In this document: in pieces, positions 44,946-52,666 of the stretch | How the letters are laid out: each line of letters begins with the position of its first letter | Position numbering within the stretch: the stretch's first letter is position 1 | Origin: WVYX01 sp039592335 | Lineage (GTDB): Bacteria > Gemmatimonadota > Gemmatimonadetes > Gemmatimonadales > GWC2-71-9 | NCBI GenBank assembly: GCA_039592335.1 | Contig: JBDHBX010000006.1 | Coordinates: forward strand, 51,700 to 115,699 | Direction of reading: 5' to 3' | DNA: 64,000 nucleotides | Translations under genes and position numbers: made by a program | Notes under the pieces: generated by a model | The model's database searches: none | Seen by the model: only the letters and a program-made list of their open reading frames with translations | What the model was told of the DNA's origin: nothing

Positions 44946-47432
44946 CTAGTCCTCGGGATCGAGGATGTGATCGATGCGTGCCAGGGCGTCCTGCAGGTGA
45001 ACCCGCGTCGCCGCGTTGAGGCGGCGGTTCAGGGCCTGCCCGATGTCGCGTTGCAGGATCCCCAATTCACCGCGCGCGTAGGCGCGGATGTCGGACTGCG
45101 ACACGTTCACACCGTTGACCGAGCCGGCAGAGAAGCTCGGTAGCCGGCGCGGCTCCTCCGTCATGAGCCACGCCATCCGCTCCAGGTAGCCGCGCTGCAG
45201 ATTGCGGCGGTACACGGTAATGGAGCCTCCGCTGCGTAGCTCCGTCCACACGGCACCCCGCAGGTCCTCCATCATCTCGCCCAGGCCGTACGCGCTGCTC
45301 CCCACGCGGGCCTCGGCCTCGATGAGACGCTGCATGCGGCGCGGGTCGAGCACCAGGTTGAGGACGCGCACCTGGAGGCCGCGCATCCGCTCCACCGTGC
45401 CCACGTTCTCGATGCGGCGCAGGATGTCCTCGTCGATGATCCAGGTTGGCGGCGTGAACGCCTGCTCCGAGAGAAACTGCATGGCCCGGCGCTGGTCCGC
45501 GTCCGGGACGAACTCGTACACCGCGCCGTTTTGGCTGTACCGTTTGGAGGTCTGCACCACGCCGCCGATGTAGGTGGCCACGTGCCCCATGTAGCGGTTC
45601 CACTGCGCCAGCACCTGGCCGTACAGCAGGCGCAGCTCGGAGTAGTCCTCCAGATCCCGGTAGGTCCAGGTCACCAGGTTGGGGACGATGCGCTTGAGGT
45701 TGGCGATGCCGTACGTGCTGGCGAGCATAGCGTCGTCGCCAATGGCCTCGGTCTGTGAGGTCGGATCAATGGTGCTGCGGTTGCCGAAGTGGTACATGGG
45801 ATCGTCGTACCGCTCGCGGATCCAGGCGTCGAGCGTCTCGCGCTCGGCGTCGGCCGAGGTCGCCTCTACGATGGGGCGGTAGCCCCAGCGAATGGAGTGC
45901 TTGTCGTACACGCCGATCCCGTTCATCCAGCAGACACCCTCGTCCCCGGGCTGGGCCACGTAGTTGAACCGGGCGTAATCCATGATGGAGGGCGCCGTTC
46001 CCATGGCGCAGCTGAAGCTCGCCGAGCGCAGCGAGTCCACGGGATAGGCGGAGCTGGCCTTCATGTTGTGCGGCAGTCCGAGGGTGTGCCCCACCTCGTG
46101 GGCCGCCACGAAACGGATCAGCTCACCCATCACTTCGTCGTCGAAGGCCACGCTGCGGGCGTCGGGGTTGGCAGCGGCCGTCTGCACGAAGAACCAGTTG
46201 CGCAGCAGATTCAGCACGTTGTGGAACCAGCCGATGTCACTCTCCAGGATCTCGCCCGAGCGCGGGTCGTGAACGTGCGGGCCGTACGCGTTCCGCACCG
46301 GGGAGGGAAACCAGCGGATCACCGAGTAGCGGATGTCTTCCGGGCTGAACTCCGGGTCCTCCTCGGGTGAGGGCGGATCCTTCGCGATGATCGCGTTGCG
46401 GAACCCGGCCTCGGCGAACGCCGTGTTCCAGTCCTCCACGCCCTGTTTGAGGTAGGGGCGCCACTTCTCTGGCGTCGTCGGATCGATGTAGTAGACGATG
46501 GGCTTCACCGGTTCCACCAGCTCGCCCCGCAGGAACGCCGCCGTGTCTGTGGGCTCCAGCCGCCACCGCGTGATGTAGCGCCGGGTGGTCACTTGCTGGT
46601 CGCTGCGGCCGTAGTCCACCTGCTGTAGCCGGAAGAACCCGACGCGCTCGTCCCACATGCGGGCCTGCATCGGCCGCTCGGGCAGCAGGATCATGGAATG
46701 GTTCATCTCCAGGGAGATGCTGCCCGTGGCGCCGTTGGACGGCGGTTGCGTCGCGACGTACGTCATCACCACCCGCACCTCGATGTTCTGCGGGTAGCTG
46801 TGTGCCCAGGTCACGAACGTGCGGTCCTTGTCCAGGGTGCGGATCTTGAACCGTTCACGGGTCGAGCGGCTGAGCCCCAGCACCGGCACGTCGCTGGTGA
46901 ACAGCGGCGTCACCTCGATCACCGCGGCGAGCGTGTCGGCGCTCAGGGCGTCTACCTTGAACGTCGCGATGTCGAACGCCCGCACGATGGGCTCGAAGTT
47001 GGCGTTGCGGACCGCCTCGAAGATGGGCAGCGAATCATCGGCCACGTTGGTGTAGGACACGATGCGCAGCAGCACGCGATTGTCGTGCCGCTGCCAGCGG
47101 ACCGTCTCCGTGTTGTTCTTCTCACCGCCGTAGCCGATGTTTGTCGCGGTCCGGGCGCGGCGGGAGACGAGCAGCATCTCGCGCTCGAGCATTCCCAGGG
47201 GGATCTCGTAGTACCACTTGTCCTCCACCTGGTGTACCACGAACAGGCCCGAGTCGGACTTGGCCTTGGCCGTGATGACCTCGGCGTACGGCTTGATCTT
47301 GGGCTTGTCCCGCTGCTGGCTGGGCTGTGCTTGTGCCTGGGGCGAGGGCGTCGTCTGGGCATTGCCCTTGGCGCATCCGACTGCCGCGACGGAGCCCAGC
47401 AGGATCAGCATGGCGGTGAGCGAGCGCTGCAT
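44946..47432 (-). CDS. Large zinc metalloprotease lipoprotein (DUF5117/DUF4953/DUF5118 type)
   Basis: An 828-residue exported protein with lipobox 'AAVGC'. It carries an N-terminal DUF5117-like beta domain (about 60-270; 'FVVHQVEDKWYYEIPLGMLEREMLLVSR') and a metzincin-like catalytic domain with 'AAHEVGHTLGLPHNMKAS' (HExxHxxGxxH complete). A long C-terminal region follows ('DDAMLASTYGIANLKRIVPNLVTWTYRDLEDY'). This domain set is typical of Bacteroidota and Gemmatimonadota surface proteases; substrates are unknown. ATG 47432 has GGGAGAG upstream. Converges with the molybdopterin oxidoreductase gene. Confidence 0.88.
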   Translation of the reverse strand: MQRSLTAMLILLGSVAAVGCAKGNAQTTPSPQAQAQPSQQRDKPKIKPYAEVITAKAKSDSGLFVVHQVEDKWYYEIPLGMLEREMLLVSRRARTATNIGYGGEKNNTETVRWQRHDNRVLLRIVSYTNVADDSLPIFEAVRNANFEPIVRAFDIATFKVDALSADTLAAVIEVTPLFTSDVPVLGLSRSTRERFKIRTLDKDRTFVTWAHSYPQNIEVRVVMTYVATQPPSNGATGSISLEMNHSMILLPERPMQARMWDERVGFFRLQQVDYGRSDQQVTTRRYITRWRLEPTDTAAFLRGELVEPVKPIVYYIDPTTPEKWRPYLKQGVEDWNTAFAEAGFRNAIIAKDPPSPEEDPEFSPEDIRYSVIRWFPSPVRNAYGPHVHDPRSGEILESDIGWFHNVLNLLRNWFFVQTAAANPDARSVAFDDEVMGELIRFVAAHEVGHTLGLPHNMKASSAYPVDSLRSASFSCAMGTAPSIMDYARFNYVAQPGDEGVCWMNGIGVYDKHSIRWGYRPIVEATSADAERETLDAWIRERYDDPMYHFGNRSTIDPTSQTEAIGDDAMLASTYGIANLKRIVPNLVTWTYRDLEDYSELRLLYGQVLAQWNRYMGHVATYIGGVVQTSKRYSQNGAVYEFVPDADQRRAMQFLSEQAFTPPTWIIDEDILRRIENVGTVERMRGLQVRVLNLVLDPRRMQRLIEAEARVGSSAYGLGEMMEDLRGAVWTELRSGGSITVYRRNLQRGYLERMAWLMTEEPRRLPSFSAGSVNGVNVSQSDIRAYARGELGILQRDIGQALNRRLNAATRVHLQDALARIDHILDPED

Positions 47433-47501
47433 CGTGTCTCTCCCGTGTGCGTCTGGTTGGCCTGGCCGGGAAAGCTAGAAGGGGGGACGCCGCATGAGCA
47501 A

Positions 47502-47532
47502 CGGCCCCGCCGGTAGGTCACCGACGGGGCCG
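47502..47532 (-). terminator. Terminator-like hairpin after the cupredoxin lipoprotein
   Basis: CGGCCCCG (47502-47509) pairs with CGGGGCCG (47525-47532); inner CGGT/ACCG extends the stem past a one-base mismatch. It lies 25 bases beyond the stop at 47558. No T-run in the minus direction. Confidence 0.5.
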
Positions 47533-47557
47533 CTGCTGGCTGAACAACGACGGGGAA

Positions 47558-48376
47558 TCAGCTCACCGTGATCTCTTGCATCATCCCGTGCAGGAAGTGG
47601 GGTCGGAGGTCACCCCTGTCCGGTACCCAGCAGAGCACGGTGTACTCGCCGGGCTCGAGGTACGTCGAGTAGCTGACGTGGTGGCCCGCGTTCATACCGG
47701 TAATGCTGCCCACGATGCGGCCGGGCGGCGGCCCTTCGTCTCCGGCCTCCATCCACTCCAGGAACTCCTCGACCGACTTCCCGGGCTCGGTCTGGATGAT
47801 GATCATGTCGTGGACCTGCGGCCCGGCGTTCTCGATGCGGAAGGTCACGTCCCCGCTCGGTATGGGCCCCGAGAACCCGAAGGCGTAGTCGGCCATCTGC
47901 ACCGTCACGTCGGGCGTCGGCTCCGGGGTGGGCTGCTGCTCGGACTCCACGACTTCCAGCACTCGCGTCATGCCCTTCATGAGGTGCGGTACCGCGTCGG
48001 GGGAGGGGACGAAGCAGATCAGCACGTAGCGCCCCGCCTCGAGTGGCAGAGTGACGCTCGAGGTGTCGCCTGGCAGGGCCTCGCCAGGTCCGCCGACGTA
48101 GGCGACGTACTCCGGCCAGTAGTTCTCGGTCTTGTACTCTTCCAACAGCTCGTCCACCGTCCGGCCTGGCTCGATCCGGGCAATGACGGCATGGTGAGTT
48201 TCGGCACCGCTATTCACCATGCGCACCGTCGTGACGCCGGCCGGGACCTGCTCGGGCGCTTCGTAGCCGTAGTCGCTTGCGACGACGGTGATGGTGTTGG
48301 GTGCCGGTGGCTCCTGCGGGGCGCATGCGACGAGCACGCACGCCAGGAGTACTGCGGAGGCTGAACCGTGGTTCAT
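47558..48376 (-). CDS. Double cupredoxin-like lipoprotein
   Basis: A 272-residue exported protein with lipobox 'VLVAC' at Cys18 and two tandem cupredoxin-like domains (about 28-145 and 155-272). Each has type-1-copper-like spacing: C121-x9-H131-x4-M136 ('ICFVPSPDAVPHLMKGM') and C249-x10-H260-x4-M265 ('LCWVPDRGDLRPHFLHGM'). An upstream His is in 'AETHHAVIA' in domain 1 and 'PQVHDMIII' in domain 2. A Pro-rich linker ('QQPTPEPTPD') joins them. Probably a periplasmic copper or electron-transfer protein; no oxidase or copper enzyme is adjacent. ATG 48376. Confidence 0.82.
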   Translation of the reverse strand: MNHGSASAVLLACVLVACAPQEPPAPNTITVVASDYGYEAPEQVPAGVTTVRMVNSGAETHHAVIARIEPGRTVDELLEEYKTENYWPEYVAYVGGPGEALPGDTSSVTLPLEAGRYVLICFVPSPDAVPHLMKGMTRVLEVVESEQQPTPEPTPDVTVQMADYAFGFSGPIPSGDVTFRIENAGPQVHDMIIIQTEPGKSVEEFLEWMEAGDEGPPPGRIVGSITGMNAGHHVSYSTYLEPGEYTVLCWVPDRGDLRPHFLHGMMQEITVS

Positions 48377-48509
48377 GGGAGGCCCTCTGTATGGGAAGGC
48401 GTCAACCTATGGTCTGTTGCCGACCCGGGCAAGCCCCCGACGCGTGGATTGACATCGCAGGCTGTTCGCGTCAATCGTTGCCGTGGTTACCTACCCTTCG
48501 TGAGGTCTC

Positions 48510-49427
48510 GTGACCGCACCTGTCCGCCGCGAGCTGAAGAACCATCAGGGCCGCAGTGCCACGACCATCCATGGGTGGCCGTCGGTGCTGTTCGGGCTGC
48601 CGTTCTTCGGGGTTGGGGTCGGGGCCCTCGTGGTGTGGCGCGTCGCGCCGGAGCAGGTCGAGGGGCCGACCCCCCTGTTGCTCTGGTTCGGCGTCGTGTT
48701 CGGGTTCGTGGGTTTCTCGCTCATCCTGCACGGCCTCAAGGGACTGCGGCTGCGGGCGCGGGTGGCGGAGCGCCAGCGCGCGCACCCGGACGAGCCCTGG
48801 ATGTGGGATTACTTATGGGACCGCTACGGAGCGCGGGACGATAGTGCGCGGCGGGTCAGGAAGGCGTTTTTCGGTGCCGCCTTCCTCGTGGTGTTCATGG
48901 TGCCGTTCAACTACGTGGGGTTCGTGCTCGACGACGTGCCGGGGCGCTGGCTTTGGGTGGGGATCGTGGGGCTGTTCGACGTGATCGCGGTGGTGGTGGT
49001 GGGCTATGCCTTCTACATGCTACTTCGTTACCTCAAGTACGGCACCAGTGCCGTGAGCTTCGAGGCCTTCCCCTTCCGGCTGGGCGACCGGGTGAACCTC
49101 CGCTTCCTGGGACCGGGGCGGAGCGAACTGCTCGAGCCCATGGCGGTGACCCTGCGGGCCGTCGAGGAAGCGTATGAGACACGTGGCTCTGGCAAGAACC
49201 GGAGCCAGCAGGTGGTGTGCTACGAGACGTACGTCGATACACAGGCCGTCGATGACGTGCGCAGGCGCTGGGAGGGACGCCGCGGCCTCGCGCTGGAGTT
49301 CGACCTGCCAGGCGAAGCGGCGGGCACCCGCCTGAGCGAGCGCCCGCCGCGCTATTGGGAGTTGGAGATCATCGCCGATGTGCCCGGTGTGGACTACAAG
49401 GCGGTGTTCCTGCTCCCGGTGTACTAG
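48510..49427 (+). CDS. Unknown polytopic membrane protein
   Basis: A 305-residue protein with four predicted TM segments: about 26-46, 55-75, 120-140 and 148-172. The first pair is followed by a basic cytoplasmic loop and 'PDEPWMWDYLWDRYGA', a Trp-rich segment. The C-terminal ~120 residues form a soluble beta-rich domain ('VSFEAFPFRLGDRVNLRFLGPGRSEL', then 'VVCYETYVDTQAV'). No enzymatic motif. It resembles uncharacterised DUF3592-like membrane proteins only loosely. Start GTG 48510. Converges with the metallopeptidase gene, overlapping by 4 bases. Confidence 0.72.
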   Translation: MTAPVRRELKNHQGRSATTIHGWPSVLFGLPFFGVGVGALVVWRVAPEQVEGPTPLLLWFGVVFGFVGFSLILHGLKGLRLRARVAERQRAHPDEPWMWDYLWDRYGARDDSARRVRKAFFGAAFLVVFMVPFNYVGFVLDDVPGRWLWVGIVGLFDVIAVVVVGYAFYMLLRYLKYGTSAVSFEAFPFRLGDRVNLRFLGPGRSELLEPMAVTLRAVEEAYETRGSGKNRSQQVVCYETYVDTQAVDDVRRRWEGRRGLALEFDLPGEAAGTRLSERPPRYWELEIIADVPGVDYKAVFLLPVY

Positions 49428-51082
49428 CTACCGCCCTCCAGCACCGCCATGCCCTGCTCGAACATGATGTCCACCGGGATGGCGGCGTCGGCCAACCGGT
49501 CGAGGTCTGCCTGGAGCTGCGGGCCGATGACGCCCTTCTCCCTGATCAGCTCGGCGGCACCGTTGTAGTTGCCGTCACCCTGGAGGGTGAGGATGACCTC
49601 CGACAGGGCGGTCATCGCCTGTCCCATGCGCTCGAAATCCACACGGTACGTCCCCGTGGCCTCGTCACGGCTGAAGGCGCCCGTCTCCTGGAAGAAATTG
49701 AAGCGAACCATGTTAGCCCTGCCGTGTGCGCTCGACGCCCCGAACCGGATGGAGCGGAAGATCCCGGCCAGGAACGTGACGTAGTTGTCGCGCAGATCGC
49801 CCTCGGTGATGGTGCTCTGCTCCCGCAACTTCGTCACCATGTACAGCCCGAGAATGTCGGCCTTGCCCTCTTCCATGGATGAGGCGAGGTCGCGCAGCGC
49901 CTGGCGCACCGTGCCCTGCTCGTTGATGGTGTTCTTGACGCCGAGGCCGTGCGCCACCTCGTGGAACATGGTGTTGCCGAAGAAGGCGTCGAACGTGACG
50001 TGCTGCCGCTGATCCTCGGCGATCAAGACGCCCGCGATGGGGAGCATGATCCGGTCAAACTTGGCGCGCATCGCGTTCTTGAGCTGCAGCCGCCGGGTCC
50101 CCTTCTCGAGCTGCACGGTTTCGTCGTTGGGCAGGTTGATGGCGATCGTCTTGGAGCCGGCGTTGGCGTCGCCCGATACGTAGACCACATCGTAGGCGTT
50201 GAGGTCGGCGTCACTGCCGGGCATCTCCCGCTTGTAGATGTCGGCCACGGGGAGCCCGCGCTGTAGGTCGGGCAGGTACTGCGCGAAACGGGCCAACCGG
50301 CGGCTCCACTCGAGGTCCTTCACCAGCACGAACGTCTCGAAGGCCGCTTTGTAGCCGAACAGTTGGTCCTCGTACGTCTCGATGGGTCCGACCACGACCT
50401 CGATGGTGTTGTCCTTCATGTCCATCCAGGCCATGTCGCTGGCCTGGTACTCGTCGGTCAGGAGCGCCTCGGCGCGGAGCTCGAGGTAACGACGCAGACT
50501 TCGCTGCGGTGCGAGTGCTGCGGCCTCTCGCAACTTGTCCGATGCCACCTGGAGCTCGGCGGAGAACGCCTCCGAGTACGGCACGGCGGTGAGCGATCCG
50601 TCGGGCGCGCGGCGCACCAGTGTGTAGAGCCCGCGCAGCTGCTCCGCGACCCCGGCGGGGGCGTCCGTTGCGGCTTCGAAGTCTCCACTCGTCATGTCGG
50701 CCGGATAGAGATTGGCGCCCGCCGGCTTGGCTCCCACGCCGGGCAGAAACGGTTCGTCGCCGGCGAGACGGTCCCACGGACCGTAGTTGATCTCCAGGTA
50801 CTGCCGGGTGGCCGGATCGTCGGTGCTCGCGAGCAGTGAGTCCTTGTTGCCGTAGGCCTGCTGCCAGAACAGGACGTCCATCTGATCGGCGGCCTCGATG
50901 AGCAGCGGGATCATCTGTCGCTCGGCGTCGCTCAACCCGCTCAGGTCGGCGGTGAGCTGCACCGTGGCGTACTGCTCGACGCGATCCTGCATGGTCATCT
51001 CCCCGGTAGCACAGCCCGCCAGCAACGCGAGCACGACGACCCCGCGCAGCGCCCGTCCCCCTCCCACCAGATCCTCGCGCAT
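49424..51082 (-). CDS. Dipeptidyl-peptidase III-like (M49-related) zinc metallopeptidase lipoprotein
   Basis: A 552-residue protein with lipobox 'ALLAGC'. The zinc site is 'TMFHEVAHGLGVKNTIN' (HExxH), with the third ligand in the downstream 'SSMEEGKADILGLY', comparable to the EECRAD helix of DPP III. The upstream 'QLFGYKAAFETFVLVKD' also fits the bacterial M49-related group, often annotated as Zn-dependent hydrolases. It differs from eukaryotic DPP III in having HEVAH in place of HELLGH. Likely periplasmic peptide degradation. ATG 51082 has GAGAGG upstream; the frame to 51178 crosses a terminator and is rejected. Confidence 0.82.
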   Translation of the reverse strand: MREDLVGGGRALRGVVVLALLAGCATGEMTMQDRVEQYATVQLTADLSGLSDAERQMIPLLIEAADQMDVLFWQQAYGNKDSLLASTDDPATRQYLEINYGPWDRLAGDEPFLPGVGAKPAGANLYPADMTSGDFEAATDAPAGVAEQLRGLYTLVRRAPDGSLTAVPYSEAFSAELQVASDKLREAAALAPQRSLRRYLELRAEALLTDEYQASDMAWMDMKDNTIEVVVGPIETYEDQLFGYKAAFETFVLVKDLEWSRRLARFAQYLPDLQRGLPVADIYKREMPGSDADLNAYDVVYVSGDANAGSKTIAINLPNDETVQLEKGTRRLQLKNAMRAKFDRIMLPIAGVLIAEDQRQHVTFDAFFGNTMFHEVAHGLGVKNTINEQGTVRQALRDLASSMEEGKADILGLYMVTKLREQSTITEGDLRDNYVTFLAGIFRSIRFGASSAHGRANMVRFNFFQETGAFSRDEATGTYRVDFERMGQAMTALSEVILTLQGDGNYNGAAELIREKGVIGPQLQADLDRLADAAIPVDIMFEQGMAVLEGGS

Positions 51083-51140
51083 ATTGGAACCTCTCGTTCG
51101 TGTATTCGTGGCTGGAGTGTGTGTGGAGGGGAAAATATAA

Positions 51141-51164
51141 CGCCGCTCCCCGGAGGGAGCGGCG
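51141..51164 (-). terminator. Rho-independent terminator on the minus strand
   Basis: CGCCGCTCCC (51141-51150) pairs perfectly with GGGAGCGGCG (51155-51164) around CGGA. On the minus strand it is followed by TTATATTTT. It lies 25 bases after the stop of the small lipoprotein gene and separates it from the metallopeptidase gene. Confidence 0.88.
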
Positions 51165-51189
51165 CCGTGTTCCCGCACGCGGGGCTACG

Positions 51190-51639
51190 TCAGTTCATCA
51201 GTGGCGGCATGTTGGTGGCTGTGAAAAGCCCGGCGGCCACCGGCCCGATCAGCGTCGAGTGGGTCCATTCCCCGACGAGTCCGGGCGGAAGGGTCTCCAG
51301 GTCAAACGCGCCCGACAGGAGCACGTTGTTGTCTGCGACGTTGGGGTTGAGGTCCAGGATCGTGCCGTCCGTCGAGAGCAGACCCAGCAACGCTCCCTCG
51401 CCGACCTGTGGTCCCACCTCCGTCGTCTGATCTGCGCCGGGAGCCCAGCCGATGATCCAGCTGCCGGTGATCGTCGAGTCCTCGTGGAACGTGAGGTCGA
51501 GCTGCCCTATGAGAAGTACGGTGCCGCTGGAGTCCGTCGCCCGGTACTCGTAGATGCCGTTCAGCTCGGCGGGTCCTGTTGCGTCGGAGCACGCCAGCCC
51601 TGCCACGGCGAGAATAAGTCCGAACCAGAGTCGTTTCAT
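51190..51639 (-). CDS. Small secreted lipoprotein of unknown function
   Basis: A 149-residue protein with signal peptide and lipobox 'VAGLAC' followed by 'SDATGP'. The mature part is beta-rich and slightly acidic ('GIYEYRATDSSGTVLLIGQLDLTFHEDSTITGSW' read in pieces), suggesting a small lipocalin-like or Ig-like sandwich; no family assigned. ATG 51639 is preceded by AGGAGG, and the frame extending to 51828 is not used. Ended by a strong terminator (51141-51164). Divergent from the EamA transporter gene across 49 bases. Confidence 0.75.
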   Translation of the reverse strand: MKRLWFGLILAVAGLACSDATGPAELNGIYEYRATDSSGTVLLIGQLDLTFHEDSTITGSWIIGWAPGADQTTEVGPQVGEGALLGLLSTDGTILDLNPNVADNNVLLSGAFDLETLPPGLVGEWTHSTLIGPVAAGLFTATNMPPLMN

Positions 51640-51688
51640 CTTGCCACCCCTCCTGTTGTGTATCTTCCGTCCCAATCGTGGACTCTCG

Positions 51689-52666
51689 ATGACCATCGTA
51701 CCCCCAACCATGCACAGGTTCCGCGGCAAGCTCACGCCCGCCACGGCCGCGCTGCTGCAGCTGGTGGCAGGAGCGGCGCTCATCAGCTTCTCGCCGGTGC
51801 TGGTGAACGTCGCACACGTGGGCCCCACGGTATCGGGCTTCTACCGGTTGCTGTTTGGCGGGCTGGCGCTGGCGTTGATCGTTCTGGTGCGGCGCGACCG
51901 TTGGTGGGCCGGGCGGCGCCACCTGGCGTTCACCGCCCTGGCCGGCGTCGTCCTCGCCGCGGACTTGGCGGTATGGCACCGCAGCGTCCTGCTGATCGGC
52001 CCCGGCCTCGCCACCATTCTGGGCAACTTCCAGGTGTTCTTCCTCGGGGCATACGGCGTGCTCGTGCTGCACGAGCACCCCGGCGTGCGGCTCAAGGCGG
52101 CCGTACCGCTCGCCGTGCTGGGGCTGATCCTGATCTTCGGGTTCGACTGGAGCGTGTTGCAGCCGGGCTACCGCCTAGGGCTGCTGCTGGGGGTGCTCAC
52201 GGGGCTGTTCTACGCGGGCTACGTCCTGACTCTGCGGCGGGCGCAGACGGAGCCGGGCGCCCCCAACGCCGTAGTAACGGTGGCGCTGCTCTGCCTGGTG
52301 GGATCGGTGTTCGCGGCTGGCGCCGTGGAGCTCGAAGGCGAGAGCTTCCGTATCCCCGACGCGTGGACCTGGGGTGTCCTCATCGCCTACGGTCTGATTC
52401 CCCAGGTGGCGGGCTGGGTGCTGATCTCCCGGGCGCTGCCCAATTTGGAAGCCTCGCGCGCCGGCTTGGTCTTACTGCTGCAGCCCGCGCTCGCGTTCGT
52501 GTGGGACCTGCTTCTATTTCGGAGGCCCACCACGGCGGTGGAGCTGCTCGGCGCGACCCTCACGCTGTGCGCGATCTATCTGGGCGCCACGGGCAGGCGC
52601 CAAAGGGAGCCTCGACCGGCGACCGTCAGCAGCACTCCCCCTCCGGACCGCAGCACGCGTAGCTGA
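51689..52666 (+). CDS. EamA-family (DMT) transporter
   Basis: An inner-membrane metabolite exporter-like protein with ten hydrophobic segments arranged as two EamA repeats: about 20-155 ('ALISFSPVLVNVAHVGPTVSGFYRLLFGG') and 165-300 ('LVLLLQPALAFVWDLLLFRRP'). Its length of 325 residues is typical. ATG 51689 is taken as start; ATG 51710 ('MHRFRGKL') is an alternative, and neither has a strong ribosome-binding site. The last ~40 residues are hydrophilic. Overlaps the convergent radical SAM fusion gene tail-to-tail by 41 bases. Cargo unknown. Confidence 0.85.
   Translation: MTIVPPTMHRFRGKLTPATAALLQLVAGAALISFSPVLVNVAHVGPTVSGFYRLLFGGLALALIVLVRRDRWWAGRRHLAFTALAGVVLAADLAVWHRSVLLIGPGLATILGNFQVFFLGAYGVLVLHEHPGVRLKAAVPLAVLGLILIFGFDWSVLQPGYRLGLLLGVLTGLFYAGYVLTLRRAQTEPGAPNAVVTVALLCLVGSVFAAGAVELEGESFRIPDAWTWGVLIAYGLIPQVAGWVLISRALPNLEASRAGLVLLLQPALAFVWDLLLFRRPTTAVELLGATLTLCAIYLGATGRRQREPRPATVSSTPPPDRSTRS

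Noticed and set aside
51100..52662. 520-residue plus-strand frame over the small lipoprotein and EamA gene
   Set aside because: It crosses a strong terminator and a divergent promoter region, and is Arg/Gly/Ala shadow in a different frame from EamA.
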